DNA of 64,000 bases. Source: CALLMM01 sp964429855 (GTDB lineage: Bacteria; Armatimonadota; Chthonomonadetes; Chthonomonadales; CAJBBX01). Below, piece by piece: positions 1 to 7,946 of this stretch. The notes below the pieces were generated by a model. The model was not told where the DNA came from and made no database searches. It saw only the letters and a program-made list of their open reading frames with translations. The position numbers were made by a program, and so were the translations under genes. Location: NCBI GenBank assembly GCA_964429855.1, contig CAYSDM010000015.1:11418-75417 (forward strand). The letters are read 5' to 3'. Each line of letters starts with the position of its first letter. The first letter of the stretch is position 1.

Positions 1-2
1 CT

Positions 3-1070
3 GCCCCGCTGCGCGGCTATCGCATTCCGCTGGTGGATCTCGCCGGAGAGACCCGGCGGCAGGTGATCGTGGATCGGGAGCCGGGGCAGTACCTCGGACA
101 CCCGACCACCGTACTGCTGGAGGACGGCAAGACAATACTCATCGTCTATCCCAAAGGACACGGGCGCGGTTCGATTGTGATGAAACGCAGCCAGGACGGC
201 GGCAAAACATGGAGTGAACGGCTGCCGACGCCGTCCAACTGGGCGACATCCCAGGAGACCCCCACCATCCATCGGACGATAGATCCGAAAGGAGTCCGGC
301 GACTGATCCTCTTCTCCGGTCTCTATCCGATCCGCATGGCGGTTTCGGAGGACGACGGCAAACGCTGGACGCAACTAAAGCCGATTGGCGACTTCGGCGG
401 CATTGTAGCGATGGCTTCCGTTATCCGCCTCCAGAGCGGAGCCTATGCCGCCTTTTTCCATGACGACGGACGCTTCCTGCGCGCCGGCGGGCAGCGCGCG
501 AGCCGCTTCCGGGTCTACCGCATCCTCTCCTCCGACGGCGGCCTGACATGGAGCGAGCCGAAAGTCGTCGCCCAGCATCCGAAGGCGCATCTGTGCGAGC
601 CGGGGCTGGTGCGCTCTCCGGACAGCAAACAGTTAGCGATGCTGCTGCGAGAGAACAGCCGCCAGTTTAACTCCTTTGTCTGTTTCTCGGACGATGAGGG
701 AGAGACCTGGTCGGCGCCGCGCGAACTGCCAGGCGCGCTCACCGGAGACAGACACGTGGCGCGTTACGCGCCGGACGGCCGGCTGGTCGTCACCTTTCGC
801 GACACCACGCACGAAAGTCCAACCAAAGGCGACTGGGTGGCATGGGTCGGTACCTATGCAGACATCGTGCAGGGACGCGAGGGAGCCTGCCGTGTGCGCC
901 TGATGGATAATCATAAGGACGCAGACTGCGCCTATCCCGGGCTGGAACTGCTCCCCGATGGAACCTTTGTCGCGACGACCTACGGACACTGGACTCCCAA
1001 CGAGCCGCCCTATATCGTCAGCGTGCGTTTCACCCTGAACGAACTGGACGCGCGGGCAGCCGGTCGTTAG
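3..1070 (+). CDS. sialidase-fold (BNR/Asp-box) exo-glycosidase-like protein, 5' end outside window
   Basis: The reading frame is open to the left edge, so the true start lies before the window; the first possible internal start is a GTG at 33. At least 355 residues are visible. The protein carries four Asp-box motifs of the form S-x-D-x-G-x-T-W (RSQDGGKTW, VSEDDGKRW, LSSDGGLTW, FSDDEGETW), spaced as in the blades of a six-bladed sialidase propeller. Members remove terminal sialic acid or related sugars from glycans and are usually exported; the signal peptide would be in the missing part. Specificity cannot be read from this piece, since Asp-boxes are structural rather than catalytic. It ends 147 bases before the kinase gene on the same strand. 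Confidence 0.8.
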   Translation, partial: APLRGYRIPLVDLAGETRRQVIVDREPGQYLGHPTTVLLEDGKTILIVYPKGHGRGSIVMKRSQDGGKTWSERLPTPSNWATSQETPTIHRTIDPKGVRRLILFSGLYPIRMAVSEDDGKRWTQLKPIGDFGGIVAMASVIRLQSGAYAAFFHDDGRFLRAGGQRASRFRVYRILSSDGGLTWSEPKVVAQHPKAHLCEPGLVRSPDSKQLAMLLRENSRQFNSFVCFSDDEGETWSAPRELPGALTGDRHVARYAPDGRLVVTFRDTTHESPTKGDWVAWVGTYADIVQGREGACRVRLMDNHKDADCAYPGLELLPDGTFVATTYGHWTPNEPPYIVSVRFTLNELDARAAGR

Positions 1071-1217
1071 CATTGGGACGGATTGGATCAATTCGTCCGC
1101 TTCTCCTCGTATACAATGCAAGGAAGAGCGAAAGCGAGCGCGGGATCGGGAGGTTTCCGGCAGTCCGAGAGAGAACGATAGCGGGCATTATCTATTCACT
1201 GTCAGCGAGAATTCAGC

Positions 1218-2510
1218 GTGCGTTACGAACGGGGCGAACTGATCGGGGAAGGGGGCATGGCGCGGGTCTACCGGGGGCGGCATTCCGGCCTGGATCGTCC
1301 CGTCGCCATCAAAGAGCTTCGCGAAGGTCTCACGAAGATGCCGGAGTTAACCGAGCGATTCATGCGTGAGGCGCGAATCTGCGCGCGTCTGGATCATCCG
1401 GGCATCGTGCGCGTCTATGATACGGATGTGGAAGAAGGGCGTCCCTACATCGTGATGGAACTGCTGGACGGAGAGACTCTGCAGAGCGTTCTTCGACGCC
1501 AGGGTCCCTTAACCGACCTTCAGGCGGTCTATGTCGCCAAAAAACTTCTCACTGCCCTGAGCTATGCGCACGGGCAGGGCGTCATTCACCAGGATATTAA
1601 GCCCGGAAACATCTTTGTCGGGCGGCAGGGCATGGTTAAGCTGGTGGACTTCGGGATTGCGGCGGCGGCGGGCGCGGGCGGCAAGACGGGGGGAATTCAG
1701 TTCGGAACGCTTACCTACATGAGTCCGGAGCAGTTGAGCAGCCGCCCGATAGATGCGCGTTCCGATCTCTACAGCCTGGGGGTGGTGCTCTACGAGATGG
1801 TTTCGGGCGCGCCTCCGTTTCGTTCCGCCTCGTCGCTGGAATTGCGGCATCAGCAGATGGTGCAGCCCCCGCCCCCGCTGCCCGACTCCGTCCCGGTCTG
1901 GCTGCAGGAGGTGATCGAGAAGGCGCTGGAGAAGGACCCGAATGCTCGATACCGGAATGCGGAAGAGATGATTCAGGCGCTTGATAAGAAGCGGCAGACC
2001 AGCGCGCCGCTCTCCGACGGCGTGCCCGTCGTCGGCAGAACGGTGACCCGCACCAGCTACCAGGACACCATCCATGCGGCGATGGAGGCGCGCCGACGGC
2101 GGATGAAAGCCACCGTGATCGCCATTGTGCTGGTGCTGCTCGCGCTGGGCGGAGTCTGGGGCTATCGCTACTACCAGCAGCGTCAGATTATGGCGGAGGC
2201 GGCGCGTCCCTCCGATGTCAAGAAAAAACCGCGTAAAGACAGCAAGCCTTCCAAACCCTCCCATCGTCCCGCCGGGGCTTCGCGCTCCTCTTCCCGCAGT
2301 GCCCCGGCGCGTTCAGGAACCGGCGGCTCAACCGGGTCTTCCAAGGCCTCCAAATCGCGCAACAACGCCGCGCCGGAGAAGTCTGAATCTCCCGGCGATT
2401 CCAATGAGGAGAAGACGCCGCCCTTTGATCCGGAATCGGAGAATAGCGCCGACTCTTCCAGGGAGACGAACACCGAGCAGAATCCGGAAGAATTGCCGGA
2501 GTCCCGTTGA
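1218..2510 (+). CDS. membrane-anchored Ser/Thr protein kinase (PknB-like, non-RD type)
   Basis: Eukaryotic-type kinase of 430 residues with a GTG start. Visible parts are the Gly-rich loop (GEGGMARV, residues 10-17), the ATP-binding Lys in VAIK (K32), the catalytic loop HQDIKPGN (124-131, catalytic D126), the DFG motif (144-146), GTLTYMSPEQ (163-172) and DLYSLGVVLYEM. The kinase domain ends near 255, a single membrane helix lies at about 298-316, and the outside part is a roughly 100-residue Ser/Pro/Arg-rich low-complexity tail without PASTA or other sensor domains. The HRD arginine is Gln, so this is a non-RD kinase. The stop TGA overlaps the ATG of the next gene (TGATG), implying coupled translation. 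Substrates are unknown. Confidence 0.93.
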   Translation: MRYERGELIGEGGMARVYRGRHSGLDRPVAIKELREGLTKMPELTERFMREARICARLDHPGIVRVYDTDVEEGRPYIVMELLDGETLQSVLRRQGPLTDLQAVYVAKKLLTALSYAHGQGVIHQDIKPGNIFVGRQGMVKLVDFGIAAAAGAGGKTGGIQFGTLTYMSPEQLSSRPIDARSDLYSLGVVLYEMVSGAPPFRSASSLELRHQQMVQPPPPLPDSVPVWLQEVIEKALEKDPNARYRNAEEMIQALDKKRQTSAPLSDGVPVVGRTVTRTSYQDTIHAAMEARRRRMKATVIAIVLVLLALGGVWGYRYYQQRQIMAEAARPSDVKKKPRKDSKPSKPSHRPAGASRSSSRSAPARSGTGGSTGSSKASKSRNNAAPEKSESPGDSNEEKTPPFDPESENSADSSRETNTEQNPEELPESR

Positions 2511-2884
2511 TGCGCCTCTTTGTGATTCTGGGGAGCCTGAACGCCTTTCTCGCGGTAGCCCTTGGAGCCTTCGGCGCGCACGCCCTGCGTTCGCGCATCT
2601 CCCCGGACCTTCTGGCGATCTATCAGACGGGGGGGCAGTACCATCTAACACACGCGCTGGCGCTGCTGTTCGTGGCGCTGTTTTCGGAGCGACAGGCTTG
2701 CGGCTCTTCGGCGCGCTGGTCTGGCTGGCTGTTTGCGGCGGGGATTGTCCTCTTTTCCGGCAGCCTCTATCTGCTGGCAATCACCGGCATACGCATCTTC
2801 GGAGCCGTCACGCCTCTGGGCGGAGTCTGCTTTCTGGCCGGATGGGCGCTGCTTTTCACGGCAGCTCTTCGCCAAAGACCTTAA
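2510..2884 (+). CDS. DUF423 family small membrane protein
   Basis: The 124-residue protein has four hydrophobic segments and the DUF423 signature near its N terminus (GAFGAHALR, then YQTGGQYHLTHALALL). This family (YgdD in E. coli) consists of inner-membrane proteins of unknown function. I chose the ATG at 2510, which overlaps the kinase stop codon by one base; a TTG one codon earlier is possible but less likely. The overlap suggests co-translation with the kinase, although no functional link is known for the family. Confidence 0.9.
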   Translation: MRLFVILGSLNAFLAVALGAFGAHALRSRISPDLLAIYQTGGQYHLTHALALLFVALFSERQACGSSARWSGWLFAAGIVLFSGSLYLLAITGIRIFGAVTPLGGVCFLAGWALLFTAALRQRP

Positions 2885-2996
2885 CCCGCCAGTATCTGGC
2901 TTCCCGCGCTGCTTTCTCTCCCGATGCAGGAGTTCCCCGCCCCGCTCGCGAATAGATCAACACTCACGAAACACCCGGCAGTCAGGAGAGTTTATT

Positions 2997-3779
2997 ATGG
3001 GATTTATGCAGGAGAAGCGCGTACTGGTCACGGGAGTGCGAAATAAATGGAGCATCTCCTGGCAGTGCGCGCTTTCGCTGCACCGCGAGGGCGCGCAGAT
3101 CGCCTTCTCCGTGCGCAGCGACCGGGAGAAAGACGACACGCTCAAACTCATTCAGGGAACCGATCTATCGCAGACGCCGATCTTTCTATGCGACGCCACC
3201 AGGCCGGAAGAGGTGGAACGAAACATCGAAGAGGTGGGCGCCTACTTCGATGGCAAGCTCGACGGCTTGCTGCACAGCATGGCGTTTGCCAAACGAGAGG
3301 ATCTGAGCGGCGAATACCTGACGACCTCTCAGGACGGCTTTGCGCTGGCGATGGATGTCAGCGTCTACACCCTGATCGCGCTGGCGCAGGCGGCGCGTCC
3401 TCTAATGAAGGCGGCGGGCGGCGGCTCCATCGTCACCCTGACCTATCTGGGCAGCGAGCGCGTCATACCGGGCTATAACGTCATGGGCGTTTGCAAAGCC
3501 GCGCTGGAATCCAGTGTGCGCTATCTCGCCTTCGATCTGGGCGCGGACAATATCCGGGTCAACGCCGTCTCTGCGGGTCCGATCAAGACGCTCTCAGCGC
3601 AGGGGGTCGCCGGGTTCAGCGGAATGCTCGGACAGGTTGCAGAGCGCTCTCCGCTCCGTCGGCGCATCGAGGCGGAGGAGGTCGGGGACGCCGCCGCCTT
3701 CCTGCTGAGTTGGCTGGCGCGCGGAATCACCGGCGAAGTCCTCTATGTGGACGCCGGATACAACATCATGGGACTGTAG
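2997..3779 (+). CDS. fabI: enoyl-[acyl-carrier-protein] reductase (NADH)
   Basis: Short-chain dehydrogenase fold enzyme of 260 residues, the usual FabI length, that reduces enoyl-ACP in the last step of each fatty-acid elongation cycle. The catalytic pattern is Y150, Y160 and K167: the segment LTYLGSERVIPGYNVMGVCK has the Y-x6-K spacing and the extra Tyr that separate FabI from FabG. The N-terminal VTGVRNKWSISW is the NADH-binding loop. The start is the ATG at 2997 because it has a good ribosome site (caggagag, seven bases upstream); the frame is open further upstream, but that part overlaps DUF423 and is not FabI-like. Triclosan-type inhibitors act on this enzyme class. Confidence 0.95.
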   Translation: MGFMQEKRVLVTGVRNKWSISWQCALSLHREGAQIAFSVRSDREKDDTLKLIQGTDLSQTPIFLCDATRPEEVERNIEEVGAYFDGKLDGLLHSMAFAKREDLSGEYLTTSQDGFALAMDVSVYTLIALAQAARPLMKAAGGGSIVTLTYLGSERVIPGYNVMGVCKAALESSVRYLAFDLGADNIRVNAVSAGPIKTLSAQGVAGFSGMLGQVAERSPLRRRIEAEEVGDAAAFLLSWLARGITGEVLYVDAGYNIMGL

Positions 3780-3785
3780 ACCGCT

Positions 3786-4214
3786 GTGAACATGGAAGTC
3801 AAAGCCTATATACAACAGCTACGCGATCAGATGGATCAGACCCTGGCGATCCTGGAGGGAGCATCCGAAGCCGACCTGAGCCGTCCCGATTCGCATGGAT
3901 GCGCCGTAGGCGGCACACTCGGCGGCTTGCTGAAGCACAACATCGAGCATGACCTGATGCATCTGGGACAGATCGCGACCAAACGGTGGGAGCAGGGAGC
4001 GATGCAAAGCGACGCGGCGACCCGGCTGATGGCGGAACTCTACCGCACGCGCGCCGCGCTGATCGCCTCTCTGTTCGGATTGACCGACGCGCAACTGGAT
4101 CATCGCGTCGCAGACGGGGAAACCACCATTCGCGAGGTAATTGAACACGTGCTCTACTGGGAGAACGACTCGATGCAGCACGCCGCCCGCGAAGTACTGG
4201 AGAAGAGCCGGTGA
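3786..4214 (+). CDS. DinB-like metal-dependent four-helix protein
   Basis: The 142-residue protein fits the DinB/YfiT four-helix bundle: a conserved HNIEHDLMHLGQI stretch supplies histidines 51, 55 and 59, and a last helix contains IEHVLYWEND with a further His. Family members bind Zn or Ni through such His triads and include thiol S-transferases and DNA-damage-induced proteins; which reaction applies here is unknown. The start is a GTG at 3786 (an ATG two codons later is the alternative), six bases after fabI. It overlaps the next gene by four bases (GTGA), so the two are probably co-translated. Confidence 0.8.
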   Translation: MNMEVKAYIQQLRDQMDQTLAILEGASEADLSRPDSHGCAVGGTLGGLLKHNIEHDLMHLGQIATKRWEQGAMQSDAATRLMAELYRTRAALIASLFGLTDAQLDHRVADGETTIREVIEHVLYWENDSMQHAAREVLEKSR

Positions 4215-4768
4215 GCCATACTCGCGCCGATGCCTGGAGCCTGTTGACCGAGTATACGCAGAGCGACAGCCTCCGCAAGCACGCGCTGGCGGTCGAGGCG
4301 GCGATGCGGTTCTACGCGGAGATGTTGGGGGAGGACGCCGAACTGTGGGGCAACACCGGTCTGCTGCACGATTTCGACTATGAGCGCTGGCCCGACGCTC
4401 CCGATCATCCGACGAACGGGATGCGAATTCTGAGCGAACGGGGCTGGCCTGAAGCGATGATCCGCGCCATCGGCGGGCACGCGACCTACCTGAACATTCC
4501 CCGCGATACGCGGATGGCGCGCGCCCTCTTTGCCGTAGATGAACTGTGCGGCTTCCTCACCGCCGTCGCCTATGTGCGCCCCTCGCGGAAGATCGCGGAT
4601 GTGGAGGTCTCCTCCGTCAAAAAGAAGTTCAAAGATAAGGCGTTTGCCCGCAGCGTCTCCCGCGAGGACATCTTCCAGGGCACCGAAGAACTGGGCATTC
4701 CGATGGAGGAGCATATCGGCAACTGCATCGCCGCCATGAGCCGCATCGCCGACGATCTGGGGCTGTAA
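4211..4768 (+). CDS. HD-domain hydrolase
   Basis: This 185-residue single-domain protein has H24 in RKHALAVEAA and the HD pair at 53-54 (LLHDFDYERW), with a later His in IGGHATY. This arrangement is that of small HDIG-type phosphohydrolases often annotated as HDIG-domain or hydrolase YpgQ-like proteins. The substrate is probably a nucleotide or phosphate ester, but it cannot be told from sequence. The GTG start overlaps the stop codon of the DinB gene. It is the last gene of the fabI-dinB-HD run; the downstream 300 bases hold no gene. Confidence 0.85.
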   Translation: MSHTRADAWSLLTEYTQSDSLRKHALAVEAAMRFYAEMLGEDAELWGNTGLLHDFDYERWPDAPDHPTNGMRILSERGWPEAMIRAIGGHATYLNIPRDTRMARALFAVDELCGFLTAVAYVRPSRKIADVEVSSVKKKFKDKAFARSVSREDIFQGTEELGIPMEEHIGNCIAAMSRIADDLGL

Positions 4769-5070
4769 CGCCTCTCTCCTTCCTGAGGCTGTCATCTACG
4801 ACGGCGGCCATGGACGCCTCTTCTGTCACAACTCCCTCCTCTCACCGTAATCCCACCCCGCCCCCGCGCAGTTCAAGGGCATCGCGAGGCGTATTTTCTC
4901 GAAAGACGCGAGCCACCTCCCGCAATATCGGCGGAATAGGCGACGTTCGCCATAAGAGAACTCTTTGTATGTCGTGGTCAATCCGTTAACGATGTCGGTT
5001 CTCCTGATTATGGAAAAGGTACTGTGGTAAACTGTAGGGCATAGTGATCCGGGCGAAAGGAGAACGCACA
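4769..5070. other. intergenic region before toxin-antitoxin pair
   Basis: About 300 bases without a convincing gene. Short open frames on either strand have no recognisable sequence and no ribosome sites. The last 60 bases must hold the promoter of the toxin-antitoxin pair; TAAACT near 5030 could be its -10, but I cannot pair it with a good -35. Confidence 0.5.
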
Positions 5071-5283
5071 ATGGCAAACGAGAACGAGACGAGTTGGCGG
5101 CGATTGGTGGCGGATAAGAAGGCTATTCAGGCAACAGTAGCGCGGGTGCACGCAGAGACCGGCTTTGTCCCCGATCCGACGGCGACACCGGAAAAGGCGC
5201 AGGAATATATGGTCGCGCTTGGAATTCGCCCGGAAGACAACATTTTCTCCTGTGGGATTATTGCGGCCCGTGACGAGGAGTAG
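5071..5283 (+). CDS. putative antitoxin of a VapBC-type pair
   Basis: Seventy residues, acidic C-terminal half (GIRPEDNIFSCGIIAARDEE), no recognisable DNA-binding motif. It is called an antitoxin by position: it sits six bases upstream of a PIN-domain gene on the same strand and has the size expected. The start at 5071 has a strong ribosome site (aaaggagaa). A longer frame from 5044 would swallow that site and is rejected. The sequence resembles none of the classic AbrB, RHH or Phd antitoxins that I can recall; small PIN-partner proteins of this form (SWRRLVADKKAI...TPEKAQEYMVALGIRPEDN) occur without assigned fold. Confidence 0.65.
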   Translation: MANENETSWRRLVADKKAIQATVARVHAETGFVPDPTATPEKAQEYMVALGIRPEDNIFSCGIIAARDEE

Positions 5284-5289
5284 ACGGGC

Positions 5290-5784
5290 ATGGCATTGTT
5301 CATCTGGGACGCGAGTGCGCTGGCAAAACGCTATACCGCCGAGATGGGACGCGAAACTGCCAACGCCCTGTTCGCGACTATTCCGGCGGCGGACCTGGCT
5401 TCTACGCCGTGGGGCTATGCAGAAACCTATTCGATCGTGCTGCGACGGATGAATACCGGCGTATTGGACGCGAAGGGGTTTACGCTGGCAGTTACTGCGC
5501 TGGAAGCGGAAGTGGTGAACAGCGCGGATTTTACGCTCTTTACAGTGACGGACACGGCGATCTTCCGAAGCGTGGCGATGATGCGGAAGCATAACCTGAA
5601 TGCGACAGATGCGGCGATTTTGACGGTGGTTCTGGAAGTGGCGAATTCGCCGGACGCGCCGTTATGCGTGCTGGTCGCTTCGGACAAACGCCTGCTTCGG
5701 GCGGCGGAGTTGGAAGGTCTGCGGACGCTGAACCCGGAGGTCATGGCTCCGACAGATGTTCCAGCCTTCCTCGCTATGCTGTGA
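5290..5784 (+). CDS. vapC: PIN-domain ribonuclease toxin (VapC-like)
   Basis: The 164-residue PIN domain carries the four acidic residues of the Mg-dependent active site: D7 in WDASALAKRY, E45 in YAETYS, D107 in NATDAAIL and D132 in ASDKRLLRAAE. VapC-type toxins cut tRNA or rRNA and are held in check by the upstream partner. The order antitoxin-toxin, six-base spacing and common strand fit a functional type II operon. No frameshift or missing residue is visible. The base use is a little less GC-rich than that of the flanking genes, in keeping with a mobile pair. The target RNA is unknown. Confidence 0.85.
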   Translation: MALFIWDASALAKRYTAEMGRETANALFATIPAADLASTPWGYAETYSIVLRRMNTGVLDAKGFTLAVTALEAEVVNSADFTLFTVTDTAIFRSVAMMRKHNLNATDAAILTVVLEVANSPDAPLCVLVASDKRLLRAAELEGLRTLNPEVMAPTDVPAFLAML

Positions 5785-5876
5785 GTTTCGCGCCACTCAT
5801 TGTGACAGACGCTCGTATAGTCTTGAGGGCAGGTATGTCAGGAGGGTTTGCGCGGGTGGCAGTTTAATGTACGCTT

Positions 5877-7946
5877 ATGAATAGTGGAAACCGATTAAGT
5901 TGGAACCAGGTACGCATCAATGCTGCCCGATTCGCCGATGAGTGGAAACAGGCATGATACGAACGGGGAGAGACGCAGAGTTTTTATAACGACTTTTTCG
6001 AGGTGTTCGGCGTCAAGCGGCGCAAAGTCGCCTCGTTTGAGGAGCCGGTCAACATTGCGGCGTCGGAGTTGATGGGCGAACTGCACGATGCGCTGCAAGA
6101 GGCGGGCTACCGGGGGCATGACCTTGAGCGGCTGCTGGTGCGGCTGCTGTTCTGTCTGTTTGCGGATGATACGGGTATCTTTGAGCCAAAAGACCTGTTT
6201 CAAGATTTGATTGAGCAGCGCACGAGCGAAGACGGCTCGAACATCGGACAGTGGCTTATGCAGTTGTTCGAGGTGCTGAACGAGCCAGAAACCGAGCGGC
6301 AGACCAACCTGGACGAAGACCTCCAAGCCTTCCCCTACGTGAATGGAGACCTCTTTGTCGAGCGGCTGCGTATTCCTGCCTTTACGAAGGAGATGCGGGC
6401 GGTTTTGCTGCGTGCCTGCGCGTTCAAGTGGGATGCGGTTTCGCCCGCGATTTTCGGCGCGTTGTTTCAGTCGGTGATGGATCGGGAGCATCGGCGGGCG
6501 CAGGGGGCGCACTACACCACCGAGCGCAACATTCTGAAGGTGATCGAGCCGCTGTTTCTGGACGAACTGCGGGCGGAATTTCAGCGATTACGGGAGCAGC
6601 GGGAGCAGGTACGGCGCATTGCAGGGCTTGGGGGCAGCGGCGGCACGCTGGACTATGTGACGGCGTGGTTCCTGAAGGCAGGCGACTATGCGCGGGCCGG
6701 GAAGGCGCGGGTCGGCTTTGTGGCGACCAACTCCATCACCCAGGGCGAACAGGTGGCGCAGTTGTGGCCCCTGCTGTTTCAGCGGTGCGGGCTGGAGATC
6801 GCTTTCGCGCATTCGACGTTTGCGTGGGGCAGCGATGCGCGAGGCATGGCGCATGTGCATGTGGTGATACTGGGATTGACGCGGCGGGAAGACGAGCCGA
6901 GAGCGAAGCGGCTGTTTACGTATGCGGACATCAAAGGCGACCCGGTGGAGAGCGTCCATGCGAAACTGTCGCCGTACCTGATAGATGCGGCGAACCTGAG
7001 CGACCCGCACCTGGTTGTAAGCGAGGCTTCGCGCCCGCAGAATGGGCTGCCGCAACTTATTATTGGGTCAAAGCCGATAGACGGCGGGCATCTCATTTTT
7101 ACGCCGGAGGAGCGGGACGCCTTTCTACATCTTGAGCCGGAAGCCGCGCCATTCCTGCGTCCGTATATTGGCGCAGAGGAACTCATCAATGGTTCTATCC
7201 GCTACATTCTCGCGCTCCATGAGGCGACACCTGCGGAACTGCGCCGCTTGCCTTGCGTTCTGGAACGGCTGGAAAGAGTGCGGCAGCACCGCCTGAAAAG
7301 CAAGAGTGCGCCCACGAATGGCCTTGCTGCCACACCAGCCCTTTATCACGTCAATGTGCTACCGACGCGCCCATTTCTTGCGATTCCCGAAGTGAGTTCA
7401 GAGCGACGCGAATATGCGCCGATTGCTTATCTGGAACCGCCTATCGTGCCAAGCAACCTGCTTCGCGTTTTACCGGATGTCTCGTTGTGGCTGTTTGGGC
7501 TGCTCACCTCCCGGATGCATATGGCGTGGCTTCGCGCCATTGGCGGCAGACTCAAAAGCGATTACCGTTAAACGATTGGGGTGGTCTATAACACGTTTCC
7601 GCTGCCAGCGCTTTCGGCGGCGGACAAGACCCGCCTGGATGGGCTGGCGCAGAAGGTGCTGGATGGACGCGCCGCCTTTCCCGATTCGTCGCTTGCCGAC
7701 CTCTACGACCGCCTGACGATGCCGCCCGCACTCCACAGAGCGCATCAGGCATTGGATGCCGCTGTGGACGCGCTGTATCGTCCGCAGCCCTTTGCCGATG
7801 ACCGCGAACGGGCGGAGCATCTCCTTGTGCGCTGCGAAGCGTTGACGGCAGGATTGAAACGCGGTACACTGTGGCAAGAACGGTGTGCCGCGTTTTGTTT
7901 TCGACACCCGGCACCTGCCCGAAGCGAGCGAATGAGGCAAAGATGA
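5877..7946 (+). pseudogene. decayed MmeI/YeeA-like DNA methyltransferase (type IIG relative) with two stop codons and two apparent internal deletions
   Basis: Reading from ATG 5877 gives LSWNQVRINAARFADEWKQA, then an in-frame TGA at 5955-5957, then YERGETQSFYNDFFEVFGVKRR; the family normally reads through here, and a CGA-to-TGA change explains it. A 522-residue frame (6003-7571) ends at TAA 7569-7571 inside the conserved phrase GRLKSDYR(Y)xxGxVYNTFP, after which the family C terminus continues to 7946 (YNTFPLP, TMPPALHRAHQALD, ALYRPQPFADDR). From memory of the family, FEEPV should be followed by a PD-(D/E)xK nuclease segment, and the helical part by DPACGCGNF and NPPFVG; here FEEPV runs straight into NIAASELMG, and REQVRRI into AGLGGSGGTLDYVTAWF. 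Both catalytic centres are therefore absent. Confidence 0.85.

Noticed and set aside
1083..1117. TTGGAT and TATACA as a kinase promoter
   Set aside because: The spacing is about 21 bases, too long for a normal sigma70 promoter.
4826..5077. An 83-codon minus-strand frame upstream of the toxin-antitoxin pair
   Set aside because: No ribosome site, no motif, and it covers the likely promoter of the pair.
5955..7571. Reading the TGA and TAA in the methyltransferase as recoded codons
   Set aside because: Two different stop codons plus missing catalytic segments fit gene decay, and no selenocysteine-type structure is seen after the TGA.
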